Positions 7,075 to 14,038 of a stretch of DNA of 20,469 nt are shown here, piece by piece; position 1 is the stretch's first letter; the number at the start of each line of letters is the position of its first letter. This DNA comes from Alphaproteobacteria bacterium. Lineage in GTDB: Bacteria; Pseudomonadota; Alphaproteobacteria; Micropepsales; Micropepsaceae. The notes below the pieces were generated by a model, which was given only the letters and a program-made list of their open reading frames with translations, made no database searches and was not told the origin of the DNA. Where the stretch lies: positions 1-20,469 of the forward strand of contig CANGRN010000001.1 in NCBI GenBank assembly GCA_947455695.1. The letters are read 5' to 3'. Position numbers and translations under genes: made by a program.

Positions 7075-7463
7075 GCAGCGGGAAATTCGCGTCCGTCACC
7101 GCCAGCCTGTTGGCGCGCAAGGGTGAAGGCCAGCCCTGGATGCAGGGGGCGATGCAAGGCGCCGCGCCGGAACCCGTGCGCATGCCCCCGGCCTGGCGCA
7201 ATGAGGGTCGCAGCGACGTGCGCGCGGAGGTGCGCGTCGCGCCGGCCGCCCCGCCGCCGCCGCCACCGGCCAAGGACAAGTCCTGCGCCATACGCATGTC
7301 GCTGCATGATTTCGAGCGGCTGGGCATCCTGGCGGTCAAGACCGGCGTGACCCGCCAGGCTTTGCTGAAAGACGCGCTGGCGCAGTTTTTGGCTGCCAAG
7401 GCGCAGGATTTCGGCTGCGCCTGCCTGGGTGCCTGCGAGCGCAATTGCAGCGACAGGGCCTGA
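7071..7463 (+). CDS. Small predicted ribbon-helix-helix protein with cysteine-rich tail, ParA partner candidate
   Basis: This 130-residue protein is not from a family I can name. Its N-terminus (GKFASVTASLLARKGEG, 4-20) is basic, as in partner proteins that stimulate ParA ATPases. A low-complexity linker with a run of prolines (59-66) follows. Residues 72-108 (SCAIRMSLHDFERLGILAVK onward) fit a ribbon-helix-helix fold: one short strand, a helix, a turn at TGVT and a second helix ending in AQFLAAK. The C-terminus ends with four cysteines (C116, C118, C122, C126) spaced C-x-C-x3-C-x3-C, which could bind a metal ion or cluster. ATG 7071 follows GGGGGA and overlaps the upstream stop, so translation is coupled to the ParA-like ATPase. 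The RHH call is from pattern only. Confidence 0.6.
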   Translation: MSSGKFASVTASLLARKGEGQPWMQGAMQGAAPEPVRMPPAWRNEGRSDVRAEVRVAPAAPPPPPPAKDKSCAIRMSLHDFERLGILAVKTGVTRQALLKDALAQFLAAKAQDFGCACLGACERNCSDRA

Positions 7464-7504
7464 TCGGCTAGATCTGGACGCGTCTTCGGGCGAAGGGGCG
7501 TTCC

Positions 7505-8077
7505 ATGAAATATCTGGGCAAGTTGATCTGCGCGCTGTTGCTGGCGCCGGCCGCTGTGTGGGCGGCGCCGCTCTATACCGCCGACAACAAGATGGCGGTG
7601 CCGGAGGATTACCGGACCTGGGTATTCCTCACCTCCAGCCTGGACCTGAACTACAACACTGCCGCCACGCCCGGCCATCACATGCTGGACAATGTCTTTG
7701 TCGATCCCGCCGCCTATCAGGCGTTCGTGAAGACCGGCGCCTGGCCGGACAAGACCATGCTGATCAAGGAAAACCGCATGGCTGAATCCGCCGGCACCCT
7801 CAGCAAGGCGGGCCAGTTTCAGGCTGGCGTGATGAACCTGGAAATCCACGTCAAGGACGAGGCGCGGTTCCCGAACGGCAAATGGGCGTTCTTTGTGTCA
7901 TCCGATGGCAAGGCGGCGGGATCGCTGATGCCGCAAAGTGCCAGCTGCTATTCCTGTCACCAGGAACACGGCGTGGTGGATACGACCTTTGTGCAGTTCT
8001 ATCCGATCCTGATGCCCATCGCGAAGGACAAGGGCACGCTCACCGCCGATTATCTTAAAGAGATCGGCGCGAAGTAA
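7505..8077 (+). CDS. Secreted cytochrome P460-like haem protein
   Basis: This 190-residue periplasmic protein starts with a Sec signal peptide (MKYLGKLICALLLAPAAVWA) and ends with a C-terminal haem c motif CYSCH (148-152), as in cytochrome P460 and cytochrome c'-beta. Other family-like features are MAVPEDYRTWVFL near the mature N-terminus, NVFVDPAAYQAF (63-74), and FPNGKWAFF before the haem motif. P460 proteins oxidise hydroxylamine or bind NO, and a lysine cross-link to haem separates P460 from c'-beta. K88 in MLIKENRM is a candidate, but I cannot align it with confidence. AAGGGG precedes the start. It follows the ParA-like pair by 41 bp and its stop directly abuts the DUF983 stop on the other strand. 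The role here is unknown. Confidence 0.8.
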   Translation: MKYLGKLICALLLAPAAVWAAPLYTADNKMAVPEDYRTWVFLTSSLDLNYNTAATPGHHMLDNVFVDPAAYQAFVKTGAWPDKTMLIKENRMAESAGTLSKAGQFQAGVMNLEIHVKDEARFPNGKWAFFVSSDGKAAGSLMPQSASCYSCHQEHGVVDTTFVQFYPILMPIAKDKGTLTADYLKEIGAK

Positions 8078-8464
8078 TCAGACGGGTTCGACCAGCTCGA
8101 CCGGCTTGTAGCCGGGGGCGCGGGTCTGCCACAGAACGCCGATGAACAGCATCTTGGCGCGCGGCAGGATCGCCAGCGAAATGCCGACGAACAGCGCCGC
8201 CAGCGATACCATCGCCGCCCAGGTCGGCATCCAGTCCAGGTTCACCATGAAGGCGAAGGGCAGGAAGACATGCCCGACCAGGATGATGGTCAGCCACGGG
8301 GCGGCATCATCGGCGCGGATCTGGCCGAAGCTTTCGCCGCAGACCGAACAATTTTCCACCTGCTTGAGATAGGACCGCATCAGCTTGCCCTTGCCGCAAC
8401 AGGGGCAGCGGCCCAGCAAGGCGCGGCGGGCGGCGGTCTTCAGGTCGATCTCGGTATCGCTCAT
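8078..8464 (-). CDS. DUF983 zinc-ribbon membrane protein
   Basis: This 128-residue protein matches the DUF983 pattern. The N-terminal part has a zinc-ribbon with C20-x2-C23 (GRCPCCGKGKL) and C39-x2-C42 (NCSVCGESF), followed by RADDAAPW. Two hydrophobic segments follow, about 56-75 and 82-113, the second long enough to be a pair or to re-enter the membrane. The family is common in alphaproteobacteria and its function is not settled. ATG 8462-8464 gives the usual family N-terminus; the frame stays open further upstream without family features. It is convergent with the P460-like gene with no gap, and divergent from dgoD. Confidence 0.82.
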   Translation of the reverse strand: MSDTEIDLKTAARRALLGRCPCCGKGKLMRSYLKQVENCSVCGESFGQIRADDAAPWLTIILVGHVFLPFAFMVNLDWMPTWAAMVSLAALFVGISLAILPRAKMLFIGVLWQTRAPGYKPVELVEPV

Positions 8465-8538
8465 GCCGGAAATATAGGCCCCCAAGATGAAGATTTCAGT
8501 GGTGCGCCTTGCCACTGCGACAAACTTGCAAGCACCCC

Positions 8539-8580
8539 AAAAGGCCGTCACTGTCTGTCACAAGGCGTGAGAAAAGGCCG
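8539..8580 (+). repeat. Short direct repeats upstream of dgoD
   Basis: AAAAGGCCG occurs at 8539-8547 and 8572-8580, 33 bp apart. Between them GTCAC occurs at 8547-8551 and 8557-8561, 10 bp apart. They lie in the dgoD upstream region where a regulator of the dgoDT pair could bind. No regulator gene is in the window to match them to. Confidence 0.3.
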
Positions 8581-8598
8581 CGGGGAACGGACGTTTTC

Positions 8599-9747
8599 AT
8601 GAAAATCACCAAGCTCACCACCTTTGTGGTGCCGCCGCGCTGGCTGTTCCTCAAGATCGAGACCGATGAAGGCGTCACCGGCTGGGGCGAGCCGGTGGTG
8701 GAGGGCCGCGCCGAGACTGTGGCCGCCTGTGTCGCCGAGCTGGCCGATTACCTGGTCGGCAAGGACCCCGGGACAATCGAAGATCATTGGACAGTGCTGT
8801 ATCGCGGCGGCTTCTACCGGGGCGGCGCCATTCACATGAGCGCGCTGGCCGGGATCGACCAGGCGCTGTGGGACATCAAGGGCAAGGTTCTGAACCGGCC
8901 GGTGCATGCCCTGTTGGGCGGGCCGGTGCGTCACAAGATGAAGGTCTATAGCTGGATCGGCGGCGACCGGCCGGCCGATATCGTCAAGGGCGCGCAGGAG
9001 GTGGCGGCCAGGGGCTTCACCGCCATCAAGATGCTGGCCACCGAAGAACTGGCCTTCCTGGACAGTCACGCCAAGCTGGATGCGGTGATCGAACGGGTCG
9101 CGGCGCTGCGCGAGGCGATGGGTCCGGCGTTCGGCATCGCCGTGGATTTCCATGGCCGCCTGCACCGGCCGATGGCCAAACAACTGGCCAAGGAGCTGGA
9201 CCCCTATCACCTGATGTTCATCGAGGAGCCGATGCTGAGCGAGCATGTCGAAGCCTTGAAGGACATCGCCAATCACACCGCCACCCCCATCGCGCTGGGC
9301 GAACGGCTGTTCTCGCGCTGGGACTTCAAGAAGATTCTCAGCGATGGGCTGGTGGACATCATCCAGCCTGATCCGTCACATGCCGGCGGCATCACCGAGA
9401 CGCGCAAGATCGCCGCCATGGCGGAAGCCTATGATGTGGGCCTGGCGCTGCATTGCCCGCTGGGGCCGATCGCGCTGGCGGCCTGCCTGCAATTGGACGC
9501 TGTCTGCTATAACGCCGTGATCCAGGAACAGAGCCTGGGCATCCATTACAACAAAGCCAACGACCTGACCGATTATCTCACCGATGCATCGGTGTTCGCC
9601 TATGCCGATGGTCATGTGGCGATCCCGTCAGGCCCGGGCCTGGGCATCACGGTGAATGAAGAGGCAGTGAAACGCGGCGCGGCCATCGGCCATCGCTGGC
9701 GCCCGCCGGTATGGCGGCATGAAGACGGATCGTTTGCAGAATGGTAA
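8599..9747 (+). CDS. dgoD: D-galactonate dehydratase
   Basis: This 382-residue enolase-superfamily enzyme (mandelate racemase group) dehydrates D-galactonate to 2-keto-3-deoxygalactonate in the cytoplasm. The length equals E. coli DgoD as I recall it, and the sequence is colinear from MKITKLTTFVVPPRWLFLKI to the C-terminal WRHEDGSFAEW. Metal ligands D183, E209 and E235 are present, as are H185 (DFHGR), the catalytic H285 (LHCPLGPIALAA) and E310 (IQEQS). A difference from the recalled E. coli protein is IKMLATEE (143-150), where E. coli has a KLNG-type segment, so substrate preference could differ slightly. The start matches the family N-terminus; the frame is open upstream but that part is not family-like. 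It is followed after 19 bp by the transporter gene, making a dgoDT unit. Confidence 0.92.
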   Translation: MKITKLTTFVVPPRWLFLKIETDEGVTGWGEPVVEGRAETVAACVAELADYLVGKDPGTIEDHWTVLYRGGFYRGGAIHMSALAGIDQALWDIKGKVLNRPVHALLGGPVRHKMKVYSWIGGDRPADIVKGAQEVAARGFTAIKMLATEELAFLDSHAKLDAVIERVAALREAMGPAFGIAVDFHGRLHRPMAKQLAKELDPYHLMFIEEPMLSEHVEALKDIANHTATPIALGERLFSRWDFKKILSDGLVDIIQPDPSHAGGITETRKIAAMAEAYDVGLALHCPLGPIALAACLQLDAVCYNAVIQEQSLGIHYNKANDLTDYLTDASVFAYADGHVAIPSGPGLGITVNEEAVKRGAAIGHRWRPPVWRHEDGSFAEW

Positions 9748-9766
9748 GTGGTTGCGGAGTGATGAC

Positions 9767-11050
9767 ATGACCTTGACCGAAAAGCCGACCCGCCAGCGCT
9801 ATGTCGTCATGCTAATGATATTCGTCAGCGTGGTCATCACGTTCTTGGACCGCAGCAACATCTCCATCACCGCGCCCCTGATGCGCAAGGAGCTGGGCAT
9901 CGACACGATCCACATGGGCTGGATCCTGTCGGCGTTCGGCTGGACCTATGCCTTTTGCCAGATTCCGGGCGGCTGGCTGGTGGACCGGGTGGGCCCGCGC
10001 TTCTTCTATCCCGCCATCCTGATCCTGTGGTCGCTGGCCACCGCGCTGTTGGGCGTGGTGGGTTCGGTGGCGTCGCTGATCGCCATCCGGCTTTTGATCG
10101 GCGCGCTGGAAGCACCCTCCTACAGCATCAACAACATGGTGGTGTCCAGCTGGTTTCCCGACCGCGAGCGCGGCGGCGCCATCGGCTTCTACACCTCGGG
10201 CCAGTTTGTCGGATTGGCGTTTCTGACGCCGCTGCTGCTGATGCTGCAAGCCAGCCATGGCTGGCGGGCGGTGTTCTTCACCACCGGCGTCGGCGGTGCG
10301 GTGTGGGGCCTGATCTGGCTTGCCACCTATCGCACGCCGCGCGAGTCGCGCGCCAACGCGGCCGAGATTTCCTATCTGGAACAAGGCGGCGCGCTGGTCG
10401 ACCTGGGCAGCGCGGAATCACGCAAGGCTCGCCGCAGGCTGAGCTGGGCCGACATCGGCACCGTGTTCAAATACCGCAAGCTGTGGGGCGTCTATATCGG
10501 CCAGTTCGCGGTGACCTCGTGCCAATGGTTCTTCCTCACCTGGTTTCCCACCTATCTGGTGGAATTCCGCCATCTCAGCTTCGTGAAGTCCGGCTTGTAC
10601 GCCATGATCCCATTCCTGGCGGCGTTCCTGGGGGTTTTGTGTTCGGGCCTGGTGTCCGACCGTATTTTGCGCGCCGGCGCCAGCCTGGGCTGGGCACGCA
10701 AGACCCCGATCATTTGCGGGCTCTTGCTGTCCAGTACCATCATGGGCGCCAATTTCGTCGATGCGCCGGAACTGGTGATCTTCTTCATGGCGCTGGCCTT
10801 CTTCGGCAACGGGATGGCGTCCATTGGCTGGTCGCTGATCTCCAGCGTGGCGCCGCGTCAGCTCATCGGGCTGACGGGCGGTACCTTCAACTTCATCTCC
10901 AACCTGTCGGGCATCAGCACGCCGCTGGTCATCGGCTACCTGGCGCAGGGGGGCAATTTCGCGCCCGGCCTGACCTATATCGCGGTGGTCGCGGTAATGG
11001 GCGCGCTGGCCTACATCCTGATGATCGGCAAGCTGGAACGCGTTGAATAA
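9767..11050 (+). CDS. dgoT: MFS sugar-acid transporter, D-galactonate type
   Basis: This 427-residue major facilitator protein belongs to the anion:cation symporter group, with the expected 12 hydrophobic segments split by a central charged loop (about 205-245). Features typical of the group are FLDRSNISITAPLMRKELGI after helix 1, WILSAFGWTYAFCQIPGGWL, the loop DRVGPR between helices 2 and 3, SSWFPDRERGGAIGFYTSGQ in helices 4-5, and GLTGGTFNFISNLSGI late in the C-terminal half. It probably imports D-galactonate or a related hexonate with protons. The start ATG 9767 has GGAG 7 nt upstream. Linkage to dgoD supports the substrate; galactarate, glucarate or gluconate cannot be excluded. Confidence 0.85.
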   Translation: MTLTEKPTRQRYVVMLMIFVSVVITFLDRSNISITAPLMRKELGIDTIHMGWILSAFGWTYAFCQIPGGWLVDRVGPRFFYPAILILWSLATALLGVVGSVASLIAIRLLIGALEAPSYSINNMVVSSWFPDRERGGAIGFYTSGQFVGLAFLTPLLLMLQASHGWRAVFFTTGVGGAVWGLIWLATYRTPRESRANAAEISYLEQGGALVDLGSAESRKARRRLSWADIGTVFKYRKLWGVYIGQFAVTSCQWFFLTWFPTYLVEFRHLSFVKSGLYAMIPFLAAFLGVLCSGLVSDRILRAGASLGWARKTPIICGLLLSSTIMGANFVDAPELVIFFMALAFFGNGMASIGWSLISSVAPRQLIGLTGGTFNFISNLSGISTPLVIGYLAQGGNFAPGLTYIAVVAVMGALAYILMIGKLERVE

Positions 11051-11064
11051 TTTTAATGGTCGCG

Positions 11065-11097
11065 CCGGCAGGCCCTCGCTAGCGCTCGGGTTGCCGG
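11065..11097. terminator. Imperfect hairpin between convergent genes
   Basis: CCGGCA (11065-11070) pairs with TGCCGG (11092-11097), and inside it CCC/GGG and the self-complementary CGCTAGCG can also pair. It sits between the dgoT stop and the stop of the convergent gene at 11108. There is no T run on either strand, so it may be a weak bidirectional terminator or a degenerate palindromic element. Confidence 0.4.
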
Positions 11098-11107
11098 TCG
11101 CTCCGAG

Positions 11108-11992
11108 CTACCATCGATAATAGGGATCGCGCGGCTGCCAGTCGTAACGGGGCGCGGGATATTCGCGCCAGGCCTGATCCCTCCAGCCGGGCGGCGGGCC
11201 ATAGCTGCGCGGCGCGTAATCATCGCGGTCGTCATAGTCGCGGTTGCGGATCTGGGTATAGCGCGGACGCGGCGGCGGCGGGGCCTCCTCCACTTCCGTG
11301 GCATAGGACGGTGCGGCATCCTCGTCGTCATCGCGCGCCTCCTCGCGGTCGCGGGCGTCCATCACCCGGTCCGCGGGCGGCGCGCTGCGCTCTTCATGCC
11401 GGTAGGGAATGGCGGGCAGGCTGTGCGCCGGCACCCCGCCGATCTCCGTCGGGCGCGCATCGGCAACCTTGACGGCCACCGGCCTGACCGCCATCTCGAC
11501 AGGTTTTTCCGGCTTCACATCCGCCTTGGCCATCACCGGCTGGGGCCTGGATTCAATGCAGATATTGCCAAGGCCGGTATCGCCCGACTTGGCATCGACA
11601 AAGCTCATGAGGCTGCCGCGATGGGCCAGCACGCCGGTGAACAGGGCATGGGCGTCGGCGCAGAAAGACCTGGCATCGCGCGCCTGTTCCAGGGCCGACA
11701 GGTTGGCCGCCTTGGTCTTGAAGGTGTCATAGCCGGCTTCGCCATGTTCGCCGCCGCGTCGCACGAAGAACGCCTTCAGCGTGGCGTCGGAGGATTGCAG
11801 CTCGCCGCGATAGGCCATCACGAAGCGGTTATAAGCGCTCGCCTCATGGCATTGCAGGGCGGCGACCATCAATTCCTGCTGCATCACCGCCGTTTTGAGC
11901 GCGCTGGCATCGCTGGGCGAGGCGCAGCCGGCCGCCAAAGCCGGATGGGCCAACGCCAGAAGTGCGACAGTCGCGGAAGCTGTTTTCCACAT
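11108..11992 (-). CDS. Secreted protein of unknown function with disordered charged tail
   Basis: I cannot assign a function to this 294-residue protein. A Sec signal peptide (MWKTASATVALLALAHPALA) is followed by a helical domain (about 22-146) with four cysteines (C23, C48, C111, C145) and segments such as AYNRFVMAYRGELQSSDATL and LKAFF. This domain type recurs, as I recall, in secreted alphaproteobacterial proteins of unknown role. Residues about 150-294 are low complexity: Pro/Val/Lys-rich first, then an Asp/Arg/Glu stretch, then Pro/Arg/Tyr/Trp repeats ending in DPYYRW, likely disordered and possibly cell-wall or polymer binding. GGGA about 10 nt upstream supports the start. It lies 14 bp after the MORN-repeat gene on the same strand and is surely co-transcribed with it. 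Confidence 0.7.
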   Translation of the reverse strand: MWKTASATVALLALAHPALAAGCASPSDASALKTAVMQQELMVAALQCHEASAYNRFVMAYRGELQSSDATLKAFFVRRGGEHGEAGYDTFKTKAANLSALEQARDARSFCADAHALFTGVLAHRGSLMSFVDAKSGDTGLGNICIESRPQPVMAKADVKPEKPVEMAVRPVAVKVADARPTEIGGVPAHSLPAIPYRHEERSAPPADRVMDARDREEARDDDEDAAPSYATEVEEAPPPPRPRYTQIRNRDYDDRDDYAPRSYGPPPGWRDQAWREYPAPRYDWQPRDPYYRW

Positions 11993-12006
11993 GGTTGAAT
12001 TCCCTT

Positions 12007-13707
12007 TCAGTTGGATGCGGTGCGGGTGCGTTCGCAGCGCCCGGCCGGGGGTTCGAAATGATCCAGATGCGCCACCACTTCGCCCGCGCCGCCGCCACAG
12101 GCGATCCAGCGGAAGCTGTGGGTGGCGTCCTTGTCCTTGAGGCTCATGTCCGCCATCAGCGCGCCGAAGCCGCCTGCCGCGACGCTGCCCGCCACGCTGG
12201 TGGTGACGGTGTCATTGCTGCCGCAGGCGCTGAGCTTGTCGCCGCCGCCCGCCATGCAATAGGCGAACTGCACCGCGAAATCACAGGCATTGCGGAAGCC
12301 CCAGTGACTGCCGTCGCTGTCCACTTTCAGGCATTTGCCGGCGTCATTCTTGTCTGCGGTTGGCGCGGGCGGCGCGGCCATCGCCAGGGCTGTGCTGGGC
12401 ACGGCGATCCCGCTGTCGATGGTGTGCACCTCGGACGACTTCACCGAAATAGTCTCAAGACCCTTGGGCTGGTAATCGCCGATACGGTAGGACGCCTTGG
12501 CCATGCGCCCCGGGGCTCTGGCGGCAGCACGGCGTTCGGGCTTGGCCTTGCCGGGCGATGGCGCCGCCGATGCGACGGGCGGCGTGATCGTTCCGGGCGG
12601 CGCAATATTGGCCGCCTGGGGCTTGGGCGCGGCGGCGCAGCCTTCGCTGGTCTCGCTGGCGGCGACGGCCAGGCCCAGCCTGCTGGCATAGGCATTCAGC
12701 GCCGCTTTCTTCTCGCCGTCGCTGAAGGCATGACCGGCAGGATACCAGGCGCGGCATGACGGCCCGGTATCGCCGTCCAACGCCATCTGCACGCCGCCCT
12801 CGGCGCTGGCCGCCAGCATCGCGGAGCGGCCATCGGAATAACGGATTTCCACGCCCTTGCCCGTCAGGCGGAAAAAACCGGTGACGCTGGAGCCCGCCTG
12901 GGTCGCGTCGCTGTCCTCCACCACCGTGCCCATGCGGTCGGTCATGAAGGTGAAGGTGGTCTTGCGCGCGGTGCCTTCGGCCGGAACCACCTGCAGCTCC
13001 CTGCCGCCTTCGATCAGGTTCAGGGCGATGGAAGAACCATCCACCCCGGTCAGGGTTTTCCCGGCCACGCCGCCGAACGGCACCTTGGAGGAATCCGGGG
13101 TCGCGCCGGCCTTTGCCGCACCGGCTTTCAGGGATGTTGCCGGCTTGTTGTCGGCCACGGCCTGCACCAGCTTGCCGTCGGCAAAGGTGCCCGCCAGCTT
13201 GCTGCCGTCGGCATGAAACAGTTCGCCCATGCCGTTGGGCTTGTCGTTCTTCCAGTCGCCGGCATAGCGCTCGCCATTGGCGCGGCGCAGGACGCCGAAG
13301 CCGATCATCTTGCCGTCGGCCCACTGGCCTTCGAAACGGTCGGACGCGTTGGTGGTTAGGATGCCCGCGCCCTGGAAACGCCCGCCCACGGTTTCGCCGT
13401 CATAGCTCCAGCCCGCCCCCCAGCGGGTGATGACATGACCATCGGGGATCACGCCGTGCTGGAAATTGGCGGTGAAGCTTTGGCTCTGCCCGTCATGGGT
13501 GAAGGTGGCGGTGCCCAGCCCCTCGGCATAGCCATCCACGCACGAACCGGTCCAGCTCACCGTATCGCCCGCCGCCGCGCCGGCGCTGTACAGCGAACAG
13601 GTGCCGTCCTTCAGCCATTGTCCCGTGGAACTTTCGTCCGCCGCCGCAGCCAGCAGGCCGCAGTTCAGCAAGGCGGCGGCCAGCGCGGCCCTCGCGATCC
13701 CCGACAT
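12007..13707 (-). CDS. Secreted MORN-repeat protein with C-terminal six-cysteine domain
   Basis: This is a 566-residue protein. A signal peptide (about 1-23, MSGIARAALAAALLNCGLLA) is followed by MORN-type repeats, for example DGYAEGLGTATF (58-69), RFEGQWADGKMIGFGVL (124-140), RYAGDWKNDKPNGMGEL (147-163) and KLAGTFADGKL (170-180). A beta-rich middle region follows (about 220-350). A Pro/Ala/Lys linker (360-410) leads to a C-terminal domain (about 455-566) with C459, C475, C484, C495, C537 and C558. MORN repeats bind lipids or act as structural spacers; here they are exported, so an envelope role is likely but unproven. ATG 13705-13707 starts the signal peptide; an in-frame upstream extension of 17 codons is not credible. 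The upstream gap carries the 11-bp repeat array, a candidate control region. Confidence 0.75.
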   Translation of the reverse strand: MSGIARAALAAALLNCGLLAAAADESSTGQWLKDGTCSLYSAGAAAGDTVSWTGSCVDGYAEGLGTATFTHDGQSQSFTANFQHGVIPDGHVITRWGAGWSYDGETVGGRFQGAGILTTNASDRFEGQWADGKMIGFGVLRRANGERYAGDWKNDKPNGMGELFHADGSKLAGTFADGKLVQAVADNKPATSLKAGAAKAGATPDSSKVPFGGVAGKTLTGVDGSSIALNLIEGGRELQVVPAEGTARKTTFTFMTDRMGTVVEDSDATQAGSSVTGFFRLTGKGVEIRYSDGRSAMLAASAEGGVQMALDGDTGPSCRAWYPAGHAFSDGEKKAALNAYASRLGLAVAASETSEGCAAAPKPQAANIAPPGTITPPVASAAPSPGKAKPERRAAARAPGRMAKASYRIGDYQPKGLETISVKSSEVHTIDSGIAVPSTALAMAAPPAPTADKNDAGKCLKVDSDGSHWGFRNACDFAVQFAYCMAGGGDKLSACGSNDTVTTSVAGSVAAGGFGALMADMSLKDKDATHSFRWIACGGGAGEVVAHLDHFEPPAGRCERTRTASN

Positions 13708-13886
13708 CGTTTTTCTCTGTTCCGATGAGCCCAGCCCCACGCCGCGCTCGTACAACACAGGCTGCGCCGAATATTTTTCTTTTCAAGCGCGCCGGCGCAA
13801 ACCGGCAAACGAGTCCTTTACATATCAACAGAAAGTGCGCGCACCGCGAGAAACGCCCGTTTTATCGGTGCCAAAACGAACGCAGC

Positions 13887-13964
13887 GTTCATCAAACTGT
13901 TCATCTGCGGTTCATCTACCTGAACGGGTTTCATGCCGTTCATCCGAGGTTCATCTAGATGAAC
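13887..13964. repeat. Cluster of GTTCATC direct repeats at about 11-bp spacing, with a 16-bp palindrome
   Basis: GTTCATC begins at 13887, 13899, 13910, 13938 and 13949, and a degenerate copy GTTTCATG lies near 13929. Steps are 12, 11, 28 and 11 bp. The last copy is half of a perfect palindrome, GTTCATCTAGATGAAC (13949-13964), and the third is half of an imperfect one (13910-13925, ending CTGAAC). Seven-base half-sites with 4-5-bp spacers on one DNA face are the layout used by OmpR/PhoB-type response regulators. The array is 180 bp upstream of the MORN-repeat gene, its only reasonable target in the window. Confidence 0.7.
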
Positions 13965-13983
13965 GGATTGCCGCGAATCGCGC

Positions 13984-14017
13984 AAAAAAAAGAGCGCCGC
14001 ACGATGGCGGCGCTCTT
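13984..14017 (-). terminator. Strong Rho-independent terminator of the mannonate dehydratase operon
   Basis: Read on the minus strand, an 11-bp perfect stem AAGAGCGCCGC/GCGGCGCTCTT (arms 14007-14017 and 13990-14000) with a 6-nt loop is followed by a run of T residues (A run at 13984-13990 on the plus strand). It begins 22 bp past the stop of the mannonate dehydratase gene. Confidence 0.92.
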
Positions 14018-14038
14018 GTGAATGCATGACGCTAAAAA

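Larger units (their letters stand above)
13708..14038. other. 331-bp gene-free region with control elements
   Basis: No convincing gene is present. From the MORN gene start at 13707, the first part (13708-13886) is less GC-rich than its surroundings and should hold the minus-strand promoter of that gene; an AT-rich stretch at about 13770-13785 is the likeliest core, but I cannot fix a -35/-10 pair. Next come the GTTCATC repeats (13887-13964) and then the terminator of the mannonate dehydratase operon (13984-14017). Confidence 0.7.

Noticed and set aside
6100..7500. A parS centromere near the ParA-like gene
   Set aside because: No match to the TGTTTCACGTGAAACA-type palindrome was seen, only an isolated GTTTCA at 6162.
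13708..14038. CRISPR-like array from the repeated GTTCATC units
   Set aside because: Units are only 7-8 bp with 4-5-bp spacers, far too short for CRISPR, and no cas genes are present.
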